A stretch of DNA of 64,000 nt from Romboutsia sp. CE17 (GTDB taxonomy: Bacteria; Bacillota; Clostridia; Peptostreptococcales; Peptostreptococcaceae): NCBI RefSeq assembly GCF_012317385.1, contig NZ_CP051144.1, positions 2,046,001-2,110,000 of the forward strand, in the 5' to 3' direction. The position numbers were made by a program, and so were the translations under genes. Position 1 is the stretch's first letter. Each line of letters begins with the position of its first letter. A model generated the notes under the pieces. The model was not told the DNA's origin and made no database searches. It saw only the letters and a list, made by a program, of their open reading frames with translations. This document shows positions 8,988 to 17,542 of this stretch, piece by piece.

Positions 8988-9899
8988 TTACTTTAGTTTT
9001 TTTAGTATATCTTTAAAATAATCTGGTAGTTCTGAATCAAATTCTATATACTCATTATTTCTTGGATGTATAAATCCTAGCTTCTTCGCATGTAGAGTTT
9101 GACCATTTAGTTTGAACTTCGTATTCTTAGGTCCGTAAACAGGATCTCCTAATAACGGATGATTTATTGAAAGTGCATGAACCCTTATCTGGTGAGTTCT
9201 GCCAGTTTCTAATCTAGCTCTCATATGTGTAAAGTTTTCAAATCTTTCTACTACCTCAAAATGTGTAACAGCACGTTTTCCATCTTTAACGATAGCCATT
9301 TTAAGCCTATCCTTAGGATTTCTACCTAAAGGTTTATCTACTGTTATTTTATCTTCCTTAACGACACCGTGGCATATGAATTCATATTCTCGTGTTATTG
9401 AGTGATCTTTTAGTTGCTCCGCTAAGCTATTGTGTGCATTATTATTCTTGGCTATCATTAAAAGTCCAGATGTATCCTTATCAATTCTATGAACTATACC
9501 AGGTCTTATAACACCGTTTATAGATGATAACTTATCTTTACAGTGATACAGTATAGCATTAACTAAAGTGTTTTCATAGTTTCCAGGGGCTGGGTGAACA
9601 ACCATATCCTGAGGTTTGTTTACAATTAATACATCATCATCCTCATATACTATATCTATAGGTATATTTTGAGGAACTACCTCTAGTAACTTCGGTGCTG
9701 GTATTTCTATTTTTATATTGTCATCTTCTTTTACCAAATACTTTGCTTTTTCAATTTTTCCGTTAACTTCAACTTTTTTATCTTTTATAATTTTTTGTAT
9801 ATAACTTCTAGACATATCTCCTAACTGTTCTGATAAGTAAACGTCTAGTCTATCTCCTTCTTCTTCTTCACCTACTAAAAACTGTCTTATTTCGTCCAT
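8988..9899 (-). CDS. rluD: RluD-type 23S rRNA pseudouridine synthase
   Basis: 303 residues: an S4 RNA-binding domain (about 15-70) followed by the RluA-type catalytic domain with GIVHRIDKDTSGLL; D140 is the catalytic aspartate. The RluA/RluD subgroup cannot be told apart safely from sequence alone; the length and S4 domain fit RluD/YlyB. The ATG overlaps the stop of lspA (TAATG), so the two are translationally coupled, as lspA-ylyB in Bacillus. Confidence 0.9.
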   Translation of the reverse strand: MDEIRQFLVGEEEEGDRLDVYLSEQLGDMSRSYIQKIIKDKKVEVNGKIEKAKYLVKEDDNIKIEIPAPKLLEVVPQNIPIDIVYEDDDVLIVNKPQDMVVHPAPGNYENTLVNAILYHCKDKLSSINGVIRPGIVHRIDKDTSGLLMIAKNNNAHNSLAEQLKDHSITREYEFICHGVVKEDKITVDKPLGRNPKDRLKMAIVKDGKRAVTHFEVVERFENFTHMRARLETGRTHQIRVHALSINHPLLGDPVYGPKNTKFKLNGQTLHAKKLGFIHPRNNEYIEFDSELPDYFKDILKKLK

Positions 9900-10351
9900 T
9901 ACTTCACCATCTCTTTATCTTCAAAAAATAATATATGTATACATAGTAGTATTGTACCTACTACTACAAATACATCTGCCACATTAAATACATATTCCCA
10001 AATTATTCTAAAATCAAAATAGTCTACAACAAACCCTAATCTTACTCTATCTATTAGATTTCCAATGGCTCCTGAAATTATAAGTAAAATTCCAACTTTG
10101 CCGACTAAATTTATTTTTTTCTTATGTAAATAGTATAAACCAAATGCAGAAGCTACTAATGCAACTATAATAAATATAGTTTGATTGTTTTGAAACATTC
10201 CAAATGCAGCTCCTCTATTTTCTACATATGTAAGATGGAATATGTTTTGTATTACAGGTATACTGCCTGCTTCTTTTAAGTAATTTAATGCAAAGTATTT
10301 AGAAAGCTGATCTAAACCTATTAATATAGCTATTATTACTTCATAAATCAA
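9899..10351 (-). CDS. lspA: Lipoprotein signal peptidase II
   Basis: 150 residues from a TTG start at 10351, chosen because AGGAGGG lies 8 nt upstream; an upstream in-frame ATG at 10393 has no RBS and falls on the tail of the preceding terminator. The protein has four membrane segments. DQLSK is near the N-terminus, NLIDR and VVDYFD in the middle and FNVADVF near the end; the last two hold the catalytic aspartates of this intramembrane aspartyl protease. It removes signal peptides from lipid-modified prolipoproteins such as the rhodanese lipoprotein encoded at 14.9 kb. Confidence 0.93.
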   Translation of the reverse strand: MIYEVIIAILIGLDQLSKYFALNYLKEAGSIPVIQNIFHLTYVENRGAAFGMFQNNQTIFIIVALVASAFGLYYLHKKKINLVGKVGILLIISGAIGNLIDRVRLGFVVDYFDFRIIWEYVFNVADVFVVVGTILLCIHILFFEDKEMVK

Positions 10352-10393
10352 TATTATTACCCTCCTAAAAATATTATAAGTATAATTATACAT

Positions 10394-10413
10394 AAAAAAG
10401 CTTCCTAAATGGA
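10394..10413 (-). terminator. Intrinsic terminator after the polysaccharide deacetylase
   Basis: GCTTCC-ATTTA-GGAAGC followed by six T on the minus strand, between the deacetylase stop and lspA. Confidence 0.8.
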
Positions 10414-10416
10414 AGC

Positions 10417-11199
10417 CTAGTTTTGAGTTTCTTGATCTTTTTTATCTAAATGTTCTATTAATTCTGATATAGTTACAAATTTATACCCTTTTTCTTTTAA
10501 AGACGGTATAACAGTTTCTAATGCTTGAATTGTTTGAGATTTTGTATTTCTTACATTATTATAGTCATGCAGTAAAATTATATTCCCATTTTCAACTTTT
10601 TTTTCAATTGTGTCTACTATGTAATAAACACCTGGATTAGACCAATCTCTTGGATCTAAGTTAGACCATAAAACTATATTCATATTTTTATTCTTTACTA
10701 TATCACACATATTTCTGCTAATAGCTCTATAAGGAGGTCTAAATAGCTTAGGTTCTATTCCAATTACATCTTTTATAACCTCTTGTGTTTTTATTATCTC
10801 ATTGTATATTTCATTATAACCTTTTTTAGCTACGTTTATATGTGTAAAAGTATGATTTCCTATTTCATGCCCTTCTTCAAACTGCCTTTTTACTATTTCA
10901 GAATTTCTTTCAACATTTTCTCCAACTAAAAAAAATGTTGCTTTTACATCATATTTCTTTAATATATCTAGTACCTGAGGAGTAAATACATCATCTGGTC
11001 CATCATCAAATGTTAACGCAATTATTTTCTCGTCACTATTACCTTTTCTTATTATTATATCTTCATAATCTCTCGTTATATCATTATTACTTTCATTTAA
11101 ATTTAATACTTCTTTTGTTTTTAAGTTCATTGTTTTTACAGAATAAAACGTAAATGCTACAATTAATAATCCTAGAAGTACACTAAATTTCTTTTTCAT
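10417..11199 (-). CDS. Polysaccharide deacetylase, membrane-anchored
   Basis: 260 residues: an N-terminal signal anchor (about 4-20) and a NodB domain (57-250). All five motifs are visible: TFDDGPDD (63-70, catalytic base and metal Asp), H116 and H120 in GNHTFTH, RPPYR (154-158), DPRDW (182-186) and LLHDY (209-213). It should remove acetyl groups from GlcNAc or MurNAc of peptidoglycan or another surface polysaccharide outside the membrane. PdaA/PdaB-type roles in spore cortex or lysozyme resistance are possible but not decidable here. The gene is followed by a terminator. Confidence 0.9.
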   Translation of the reverse strand: MKKKFSVLLGLLIVAFTFYSVKTMNLKTKEVLNLNESNNDITRDYEDIIIRKGNSDEKIIALTFDDGPDDVFTPQVLDILKKYDVKATFFLVGENVERNSEIVKRQFEEGHEIGNHTFTHINVAKKGYNEIYNEIIKTQEVIKDVIGIEPKLFRPPYRAISRNMCDIVKNKNMNIVLWSNLDPRDWSNPGVYYIVDTIEKKVENGNIILLHDYNNVRNTKSQTIQALETVIPSLKEKGYKFVTISELIEHLDKKDQETQN

Positions 11200-11227
11200 A
11201 TTGATTGACCTCTTCTCTTATACAGTT

Positions 11228-11725
11228 TTATTCATTATCATCATATAAGCCATTTTTATTTAAATCAGTTAGATCTTTTAAGTCTTCTGAATAAAAATCA
11301 CAACCTTTATTTATAAAATTTAAATCTACATGCTCTGTATCAGAAGGCAAGTTATCATGCTCTTTAGCACAATCAGAACATAAGTCTGTTTCTGGTATTA
11401 AATCTAATCTTTCGCTATCTATTTGTTTTTTGCAAATCTCACATATTCCATAAGTTCCACTTTCGATTTTCTCTAAAGCCTTATTTACTTGATATAATCT
11501 TCCCTTTTCATGAATAGTTAAGCTATTTTGCATATCATTCATATATTGCTCAGTTGCAAAATCAGCTGTATGATTATCATATGCTGATAATTCTCCAGAA
11601 CTATATCTTTCACTAGTATGTTCTACTGTATTTCCAAATAAAGTATTATCTTGCATACTAACTATTAATTTTGATAAACTTTCTTTTTCTTTTTCTAATT
11701 CTTTTTTATATTTGTTTACATTCAT
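11228..11725 (-). CDS. TraR/DksA-type zinc finger protein (YteA-like)
   Basis: 165 residues from the ATG at 11725, preceded by AGAGGTG with 6-nt spacing; an in-frame GTG three codons earlier overlaps that RBS and is unlikely. The N-terminal half is a charged helix (KKELEKEKESLSKL), typical of the DksA coiled coil. The C-terminal half holds a C4 zinc finger CEIC-(17)-CSDC. This matches the YteA group of sporulating Firmicutes, a relative of DksA whose role is poorly known. It lies 11 bp from the DUF5665 gene, so they are likely one operon. Confidence 0.85.
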   Translation of the reverse strand: MNVNKYKKELEKEKESLSKLIVSMQDNTLFGNTVEHTSERYSSGELSAYDNHTADFATEQYMNDMQNSLTIHEKGRLYQVNKALEKIESGTYGICEICKKQIDSERLDLIPETDLCSDCAKEHDNLPSDTEHVDLNFINKGCDFYSEDLKDLTDLNKNGLYDDNE

Positions 11726-11736
11726 CTTATACACCT

Positions 11737-12117
11737 CTATTTATTTCTATAAATATCTACTAAATTTAATAATTTTGCTATAAATGCTCCTATAACAGGT
11801 AAGTCTATCCAACTAGTTAGTATATAAAATACAATTGCCGCTAAAAAAGTAAATCCTATAGCTTGACCAAAACCTTTACCTAATCCAGCTACAAAGTTTA
11901 TTAAAAATAATCTCCTTTTACTATCTGTAAGCATCATATACTCTCTAATTCTACTTCTCTCAATAATCAAAGTAAGTCTTTCTAAATACCTTTTTATCAT
12001 TCCTAGATCTTCTTTAGGATTATCTGATAAATACATCTCATTTATGATTTTGTCTAAATTTTTCATACTAACATAAGTTGGATTTTTTTCATTTTTATCT
12101 TTACTGTTATGCTTCAT
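11737..12117 (-). CDS. DUF5665 domain membrane protein
   Basis: 126 residues. A basic amphipathic stretch (YLERLTLIIERSRIREYMML) is followed by FVAGLGKGFGQAIGFTFLAAIVFYIL, a Gly-rich membrane segment; this arrangement is typical of DUF5665. A second hydrophobic part lies near the end. The function is unknown. RBS AAAAGGATGTGAAT, ATG. It is upstream of and probably co-transcribed with the DksA-like gene. Confidence 0.8.
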   Translation of the reverse strand: MKHNSKDKNEKNPTYVSMKNLDKIINEMYLSDNPKEDLGMIKRYLERLTLIIERSRIREYMMLTDSKRRLFLINFVAGLGKGFGQAIGFTFLAAIVFYILTSWIDLPVIGAFIAKLLNLVDIYRNK

Positions 12118-12187
12118 ATATTCACATCCTTTTATGAAACATATACTTTTAAATTAGTATGTGATATTTTTCATATAAAAATACACA

Positions 12188-12222
12188 ACAAAAATAGCCA
12201 CCTTAACGGTGACTATTTTTAT
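12188..12222 (-). terminator. Intrinsic terminator of trpS
   Basis: AAAATAGTCACC-GTTAA-GGTGGCTATTTTT on the minus strand, directly after the trpS stop. Confidence 0.88.
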
Positions 12223-12227
12223 TTATT

Positions 12228-13232
12228 TTATAAAAACTTTCTTTCTATTAAACCTACTTTTTTATACACTTTTCTTAAAGTTTTTCTTGCTTGTCTTTCA
12301 GCTTTTTCAGCACCCATAGCATATACTTTTTCTAAATATGCTTTATCTTTTAAAAGCTCTAAATATTTTTCTCTTATAGGGTTTAAAGCGTCTACTATAA
12401 CTTCAGCAACATCTGCTTTAAATTCTCCATATCCTTTACCTTCATACATTGAAACTACTTCATCAACACTCTTATTAGCTAATTGAGTATATATATCTAT
12501 TAAGTTCTTTATTCCCGGTTGATCATTAGAATATCTTATAACACCTTCTGAATCTGTAACACTTCTTTTTATCTTTCTTCTTATTGTGTCCGGATCATCA
12601 CATAATAATATATATGCATTTTCATTAGGATCTGACTTACTCATTTTTTTATTAGGCTCTTGTAAGCTCATTACTCTACCAACTTCTTTTGGTATATATC
12701 CTTCTGGTATTTGGAATGTTGGTGAGTATCTATTATTAAATCTAGAAGCTAAATCTCTTGCTAATTCTAGATGTTGCTTTTGATCTTCTCCAACTGGTAC
12801 TAAATCAGTTTGATATAAAAGTATATCAGCTGCCATAAGTACTGGATAAGTGAAAAGACCTGCATTTAAATTTGCTTCACTTTTTTGTGACTTATCTTTG
12901 AATTGAGTCATTCTACTTAACTCACCCATATAAGTCATTGTATTTAATATCCACATAAGCTCTGTATGTGCACTTACATGTGATTGTATAAATATAGTAT
13001 TTTTTTCTGGATCAAGACCACAAGCTAAATATTGAGCTAATATTTCTAATGTATTTGCTCTTAAGTTTTTAGCTTCTTGTGGTACAGTAATTGCATGTAA
13101 GTCAACTATACTATAATAACAATCGTAATCATCTTGGAATTTAGGGAAGTTTCTTAATGCACCTAAATAGTTTCCAAGAGTTAATTTCCCTGATGGTTGT
13201 ATACCACTAAATATTACCTTTTTTTCACTCAT
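12228..13232 (-). CDS. trpS: Tryptophanyl-tRNA synthetase
   Basis: 334 residues, class Ic synthetase. The HIGH-type signature is TLGN within PSGKLTLGNYLGAL, and KKMSKSDPNE supplies KMSKS. It charges tRNA-Trp in the cytoplasm. RBS TTGGAGGGG before ATG; 14 bp separate it from mtnN, so it is transcribed with mtnN from a promoter that carries a tryptophan T-box leader (14113-14385). Intrinsic terminator follows. Confidence 0.97.
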   Translation of the reverse strand: MSEKKVIFSGIQPSGKLTLGNYLGALRNFPKFQDDYDCYYSIVDLHAITVPQEAKNLRANTLEILAQYLACGLDPEKNTIFIQSHVSAHTELMWILNTMTYMGELSRMTQFKDKSQKSEANLNAGLFTYPVLMAADILLYQTDLVPVGEDQKQHLELARDLASRFNNRYSPTFQIPEGYIPKEVGRVMSLQEPNKKMSKSDPNENAYILLCDDPDTIRRKIKRSVTDSEGVIRYSNDQPGIKNLIDIYTQLANKSVDEVVSMYEGKGYGEFKADVAEVIVDALNPIREKYLELLKDKAYLEKVYAMGAEKAERQARKTLRKVYKKVGLIERKFL

Positions 13233-13246
13233 ATTAACCCCTCCAA

Positions 13247-13945
13247 TTATATTGCTTTTAACATATTTAAAACTATATCTTTAGATCTGTGAGCAGCTTC
13301 TACTACGAACTCATCATATGTAACATCTGCAGTTCCATCTGCCTTATCAGACATAGCTCTTATTATTACAAATGGAGTAGCATTTAAAGTACAAACATGA
13401 GCAATTGCTGCACCTTCCATTTCTGCACAATAAGCATCAAATTCACTTATTAATTCATCTTTTAATTCTTTAGAACTTACGAATATATCACCTGATACTA
13501 CTCTTCCCTTTAAAACTTTATTTCCTTTAGATTCCTTAATTGATGATTCATATGCTGCATCTATAAGCATTTGATCAGCTATAAATGTTGAACTTTCCAT
13601 TCTTGGTATTACACCTTTTTTGTCTCCAAATGCAGTAGTATCCATATCATGTTGTATAGCATCAGTTGATATTACTATATCTTGTACATCTAACTCACTA
13701 TGAAGTGCTCCTGCTACGCCTGTATTAACTACAGCATCTACATTAAATTCACTTATTAATATTTGAGTACATAATGCTGCGTTTACTTTTCCTATACCAC
13801 ATTTAACTAAAACTATATTTTTTCCTTCTAACGTTCCTTTATGAAATTTTAAGCTAGCTTTTTCTACTACCTTTTCTATATCCATAAGATCTACTAATAT
13901 ATCTACCTCTTCATCCATTGCACCTATTATACCTATTATGTTCAT
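13247..13945 (-). CDS. mtnN: 5'-methylthioadenosine / S-adenosylhomocysteine nucleosidase
   Basis: 232 residues from the second of two close ATGs (13945), because AGGAGG ends directly before the first. It cleaves adenine from MTA, SAH and 5'-deoxyadenosine. Visible motifs: GIIGAMDEEVDIL at the N-terminus with the conserved Glu, GVAGALH, the substrate-binding EMEGAAIAHVC, and RAMSDKAD with the catalytic Asp. It is the first gene behind the Trp T-box, ahead of trpS, which is an unexpected regulatory partner; see findings. Confidence 0.95.
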   Translation of the reverse strand: MNIIGIIGAMDEEVDILVDLMDIEKVVEKASLKFHKGTLEGKNIVLVKCGIGKVNAALCTQILISEFNVDAVVNTGVAGALHSELDVQDIVISTDAIQHDMDTTAFGDKKGVIPRMESSTFIADQMLIDAAYESSIKESKGNKVLKGRVVSGDIFVSSKELKDELISEFDAYCAEMEGAAIAHVCTLNATPFVIIRAMSDKADGTADVTYDEFVVEAAHRSKDIVLNMLKAI

Positions 13946-13971
13946 GTTCATCCTCCTAAGATTTTATTTTT

Positions 13972-14041
13972 TAGCATAAAAAATTCGCGTTGCTCATGTC
14001 GCCAACGGCTCTGCCCGTTGCTCAAAATATTTTTTATGCTC
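13972..14041. repeat. GC-rich palindromic element, REP-like
   Basis: A perfect 12-bp outer inverted repeat, AGCATAAAAAAT / ATTTTTTATGCT, encloses a core that is far more GC-rich than its surroundings. The core contains an inner hairpin CAACGG/CCGTTG and two copies of GAGCAACG-type sequence (minus strand). It sits between the T-box terminator and mtnN. Its outer arm sequence occurs a third time at the T-box terminator tail (14109-14119). It looks like a repetitive extragenic palindrome; copy number cannot be judged from one window. Confidence 0.6.
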
Positions 14042-14112
14042 ACTAAACTTACTGATATTACTTAACTATAACAATTATATATATTTATTTATATAATATA
14101 ATTTCACTAAGC

Positions 14113-14385
14113 ATAAAAAATCCGTCCTATTAATATTAATAGGACGGATATAATTTCCGCGGTACCACCTAAATTATACATATATTCATATGTATCTCTT
14201 AAATCTGCTATAACGTGCAGTCACGATATCAGCTACTCTATAATAGTTTTAACTATTATATTTAACCTAATTCCTCTAAGATCCATTCACTAAATCTTTC
14301 TTGTAAAGTTCTCACCCTTCTTTACTCTCTGTATTGAATCTTAATTTAGTTACTAATTCTTTTCAACGGAGTCCATATTTTTTAT
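14113..14385 (-). ncRNA. T-box leader, tryptophan specifier, upstream of mtnN-trpS
   Basis: The minus strand carries the T-box sequence AGGTGGTACCGCG (about 14159-14171) followed by a terminator, ATCCGTCCTATTAAT...ATTAATAGGACGGAT with a T run (14114-14150). Stem I features AGAGAG and GGTGAGA are upstream. The specifier loop reads GTGAATGGATCTTAG, which gives TGG (14283-14285), the Trp codon, in the usual GAA-NNN-A context. Uncharged tRNA-Trp should pair with UGG and the T-box and allow read-through. The downstream genes are mtnN and trpS, which agrees with a Trp specifier. Confidence 0.9.
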
Positions 14386-14392
14386 TTATTTT

Positions 14393-14421
14393 ATAATATG
14401 ACTTACAATTAAAAATGTCAA
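14393..14421 (-). promoter_or_regulatory. Promoter of the Trp T-box leader
   Basis: TTGACA (14416-14421) and TATTAT (14393-14398) on the minus strand with exactly 17 bp between them, immediately upstream of the T-box RNA and just after the stop of the preceding membrane protein gene. Confidence 0.8.
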
Positions 14422-14426
14422 GGGTA

Positions 14427-14849
14427 TCATTTAAAATTAAAAATTAATATTAATAATTGTATTATAAGAACCAATATAAAGGCCATTATAAAATAATGAT
14501 ACGCAATCATATTAGAAAATAATTTACTAACTAAAATAATATATACTGATATTGATAGTATAAAGGCTATTATAGATTGTATTTTATAGAACTTTTTTTT
14601 ATTTACTATTATTGAGTAAATTAAATTAATCAATAAAATAATACAAATAATTATAAACACAATTCTTAAAGTTTCTATCTTATCTAATGAAAATATACTA
14701 TTCTCAAATTGATACTTTCTATAATAAACATGATGCATAACACCTGCTTTTTTCTTTGTTAAATATTGAAGTATACATACACCTAAAATTATCCCAATCT
14801 GAATTATAAGTGTTAATATATATAAGAATTTTTTTACTTTTCCCTTCAT
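14427..14849 (-). CDS. Small hypothetical membrane protein
   Basis: 140 residues, not recognised. Four hydrophobic segments are visible (about 9-28, 61-81, 88-107, 116-138), with a basic N-terminus and a polar stretch (KKAGVMHHVYYRKYQFENS) between the first two. It follows the rhodanese lipoprotein gene by 10 bp, with only a weak RBS (AGGAAT), so it is probably co-transcribed. No motif suggests a function. No terminator is seen; the next promoter begins directly after its stop. Confidence 0.6.
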   Translation of the reverse strand: MKGKVKKFLYILTLIIQIGIILGVCILQYLTKKKAGVMHHVYYRKYQFENSIFSLDKIETLRIVFIIICIILLINLIYSIIVNKKKFYKIQSIIAFILSISVYIILVSKLFSNMIAYHYFIMAFILVLIIQLLILIFNFK

Positions 14850-14859
14850 AATTTAATTC

Positions 14860-16218
14860 CTATTTAGTTGGCTCTCCAGTTTCTGTAGGATTAGATGTGT
14901 CATTACTCCATCCTATCCATCCATCACTGTATAGCTTACTATTTTCATAACCCATAACATTAGCATACGCTAAAACTTCTGCTGCTCTCCATCCACTTCC
15001 GCACATGAATATTAATTCTTTATTTGTATCAATTCCAGCTTTATCCCATAATGCTTTTATTTCATTTGCATTTCTCATTGTATTGTCTATATTACGATAG
15101 TCTTCTAACGTTACTGAAGTAGTTCCTGCATATCCATATACAGCACCTGGAATACGACCTTTCTTATCATGATAGCTATATCCAGAAATTTTTCCTATAT
15201 ATTCATCCCAACTACGATTGTCTACTAATATAGAATCATCATTTTTTAATTCTTCTTTTAACTCTGGTATAGTTACTATTAAATCAGGATTTGCTGGTAT
15301 AGTTGTTCCAAAATCAGTTCCTGGTGTTTTTTCATTGCTTTTAGTTTCAAGTTCATATCCTGCTGATACCCAAGCATCATTACCTCCATTTAGTACTCTA
15401 ACATCACTTACTCCTATATAACGAAGTACAACTGCTACTCTATATGATGCCATTACATCAGGACCTGTAACTATTATAGTATCATCTTTAGTAAATCCAT
15501 AATCTAAAGCAAACTTAGTTAATTCTTCATCACTTGCTAGCATCCATGCTGGTGGTGGTTCTATAGTATCTGTATTTATATGAACACTAGTTGGAACATG
15601 TCCTTTTGAGTATGCTTCACTTTCTTCTCCCCAACTAGCTTCAACAATTTTTATATTTTTTGAATCTTTAAAAGTATCTGGGATATTACCATCTACAACT
15701 TCCTTTACAATTTCAGCTGGAACTAACATCTCATAGTTATCATATGATTCCATAGGTAAAGATTCATCTTTTGCCCATTCATTTACATTATATATATATA
15801 AGTTCTCATATCCCTTTTTATGTAAATAGTTTGCAACTTCCTTTGCATCAGTTCCATTTGAATCGTATAAAACTATATTTTTATCTTTATTAATCCCTTT
15901 AGTTTCTAATGCTTTTTCTAACGTTTCTTCTTTATCTTTATTTTCAACTTTTAACCAATTTGCTGAAAAATCTACTGCATTTAATATATGTCCTCCTCTA
16001 GATACACCATCTAAGGCCCATCCATTATATGCATCATTTATTCTAGTATCTACAATTACCCATGAATCATTATCTAAATTAGATTGCAACTCAGATGTAG
16101 AAATATTTTTAAATTCTTCATTTGACACAACCTCTTCTTTAGAACATCCTGATAAAATCGTTAAACTTAAAATTGTTATCAGTACTAAAGTTGTTTTTTT
16201 AATTTTATTAAGTATCAT
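14860..16218 (-). CDS. Lipoprotein with three rhodanese domains
   Basis: 452 residues. The signal peptide ends in the lipobox LSGC, so C25 should be lipidated and the protein should sit outside the membrane. Three rhodanese-like modules follow (about 37-150, 165-295, 310-445). Only the third has a catalytic Cys, in MCGSGWRAAE (about 406); the first has DSNG and the second TGPDV at the equivalent loop and should be inactive. Thiosulfate or 3-mercaptopyruvate sulfurtransferase activity is plausible. RBS AGGAGG before ATG; forms an operon with the membrane protein. Confidence 0.88.
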   Translation of the reverse strand: MILNKIKKTTLVLITILSLTILSGCSKEEVVSNEEFKNISTSELQSNLDNDSWVIVDTRINDAYNGWALDGVSRGGHILNAVDFSANWLKVENKDKEETLEKALETKGINKDKNIVLYDSNGTDAKEVANYLHKKGYENLYIYNVNEWAKDESLPMESYDNYEMLVPAEIVKEVVDGNIPDTFKDSKNIKIVEASWGEESEAYSKGHVPTSVHINTDTIEPPPAWMLASDEELTKFALDYGFTKDDTIIVTGPDVMASYRVAVVLRYIGVSDVRVLNGGNDAWVSAGYELETKSNEKTPGTDFGTTIPANPDLIVTIPELKEELKNDDSILVDNRSWDEYIGKISGYSYHDKKGRIPGAVYGYAGTTSVTLEDYRNIDNTMRNANEIKALWDKAGIDTNKELIFMCGSGWRAAEVLAYANVMGYENSKLYSDGWIGWSNDTSNPTETGEPTK

Positions 16219-16458
16219 TTCATCCTCCTACATTTTATTCCTTGTCTATTATATACTCAGTCCGAAAACTAAGTAAATGAATATAGATTATTTCAATATA
16301 TACTTTTATTAAATAGATAATATCTATAACTATTTATATAATATTATAAGTCAAGTCAATGCTTAGAAAGTTATATAAGAAAATAATTATGTTACTGTTA
16401 TTATTACTAATATAAAATAATTTAATTACATAATGCTTTATAATTATTCCTTTAGAAA

Positions 16459-16505
16459 TAAAAAAGTTACACTATAGTATTCTCTTCCTACAGTGTAACT
16501 TTTTA
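16459..16505 (-). terminator. Intrinsic terminator of degV
   Basis: AAAAAGTTACACT and AGTGTAACTTTTT pair around an 18-base loop directly after the degV stop. The rest of the gap to the rhodanese gene (16219-16458) is A+T-rich; TTGACT followed by several TATAAT-like runs near 16330-16370 (minus) may be the rhodanese promoter but cannot be fixed. Confidence 0.8.
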
Positions 16506-16508
16506 CTT

Positions 16509-17348
16509 TTATAATATACTTACTAATATTGCACCTTCTGAGGTATACGTTCCCATAACAGGTCCTATTTCTGCTATAATAATTTCTTTAAAATCATATT
16601 TAGATTCTAATGATTCTTTTATTTTAACTGCTTTTTCATTACAATATGCATGTGCTATAGCTAAAACTCTATCACTAGGTTGATTTATATTGTTATCTAT
16701 ATAATCTAATATTTTCTTTAAACTATTGTTAACTCCTCGTGCTTTATCTATAGGTTTTACAATACCTTCTGTAACTTGAATTATAGCCTTAAAGTTTAAA
16801 GCATTTATAATCTTACCCGCAATTGGATTTATTCTTCCACCTTTTATAGCATTGTCTAAAGTTTCTAAAGTTCCATAAAATAAAATATCTTCCTTTAAAT
16901 CATTAAGAGCTTCAATTACTTCATCTAAACTTTTTCCATTAGATATTAATTCAGATGCTTTTATAGCAAGTAGACCTTGACCTATCGATCCACTCATAGT
17001 ATCTAAGACCTCTACTTTTTTGTCTCCGAACTCGCTATCATACATATCTTTTGCTAATTTAGCACTACTATATGTTCCTGATAATTTAGAACTTACAGTT
17101 AGTAATAATACGTCCTCTTCTCCTTTATATGCTTCTATAAATCTATCCGGAGATGGACAAGAAGTTTTAGGTAACTCTTTTTCTTCTTTCATTCTTTTGT
17201 AAAATGTTTCATTATCTATTTCTAATCCACCTATGAAACTTTCTTCTCCAAATGATATATTTAAGCCTACTATTCCTATATTATATTTTTCTAAAGTTTC
17301 TTTCGGTAAATCACAACCACCATCAACTAATAGCTTTATTTTATTCAT
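16509..17348 (-). CDS. DegV family fatty acid-binding protein
   Basis: 279 residues. The N-terminus KIKLLVDGGCDLP and the SCPSP, SSKLSGTYSSA and TMSGSIGQGLL segments are DegV/FakB hallmarks. These proteins bind one fatty acid between two domains and hand it to the kinase FakA for phosphorylation. The gene faces a tetR gene, and its predicted promoter overlaps a large palindrome, suggesting repression by that TetR protein. No fakA is present in the window. Confidence 0.9.
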   Translation of the reverse strand: MNKIKLLVDGGCDLPKETLEKYNIGIVGLNISFGEESFIGGLEIDNETFYKRMKEEKELPKTSCPSPDRFIEAYKGEEDVLLLTVSSKLSGTYSSAKLAKDMYDSEFGDKKVEVLDTMSGSIGQGLLAIKASELISNGKSLDEVIEALNDLKEDILFYGTLETLDNAIKGGRINPIAGKIINALNFKAIIQVTEGIVKPIDKARGVNNSLKKILDYIDNNINQPSDRVLAIAHAYCNEKAVKIKESLESKYDFKEIIIAEIGPVMGTYTSEGAILVSIL

Positions 17349-17409
17349 ATAATTACCTCACCTAAATAATTTATTTAAAATTTAATGTTTATCTACTTGT
17401 TTTATGTTA

Positions 17410-17459
17410 ATATTAATAATAAATAATCAATCGGTCAATCGACCGATTATTTATTATTG
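17410..17459. promoter_or_regulatory. TetR operator palindrome overlapping the degV promoter
   Basis: A core AATCGGTC-AATC-GACCGATT (17429-17448) lies within wider symmetric arms AATAATAAATAATC / GATTATTTATTATT. The degV promoter can be read on the minus strand as TTGACC (17433-17438) and TAATAT (17410-17415) with 17 bp between, so the -35 box is inside the palindrome. CGGTC/GACCG half-sites are typical of TetR-type operators. Confidence 0.75.
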
Positions 17460-17513
17460 TATATACGTTTTTACAAATTGTCAATACTCTAAATTTTTCA
17501 AATATTGCTTTTA

Positions 17514-17542
17514 TTGACTTTAAAATAATACATACTTATAAT
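17514..17542 (+). promoter_or_regulatory. Promoter of the tetR gene
   Basis: TTGACT (17514-17519) and TATAAT (17537-17542) with a 17-bp spacer, about 43 bp upstream of the tetR start and 65 bp away from the operator core. Confidence 0.75.

Noticed and set aside
10352-10393. Upstream ATG start for lspA at 10393
   Set aside because: It lies on the tail of the preceding terminator and has no RBS; the TTG at 10351 has AGGAGGG at good distance.
14279-14289. Met (ATG) specifier for the T-box at 14.1-14.4 kb
   Set aside because: ATG can be read one base earlier, but the usual GAA-NNN-A context puts TGG in register, and trpS is in the operon.
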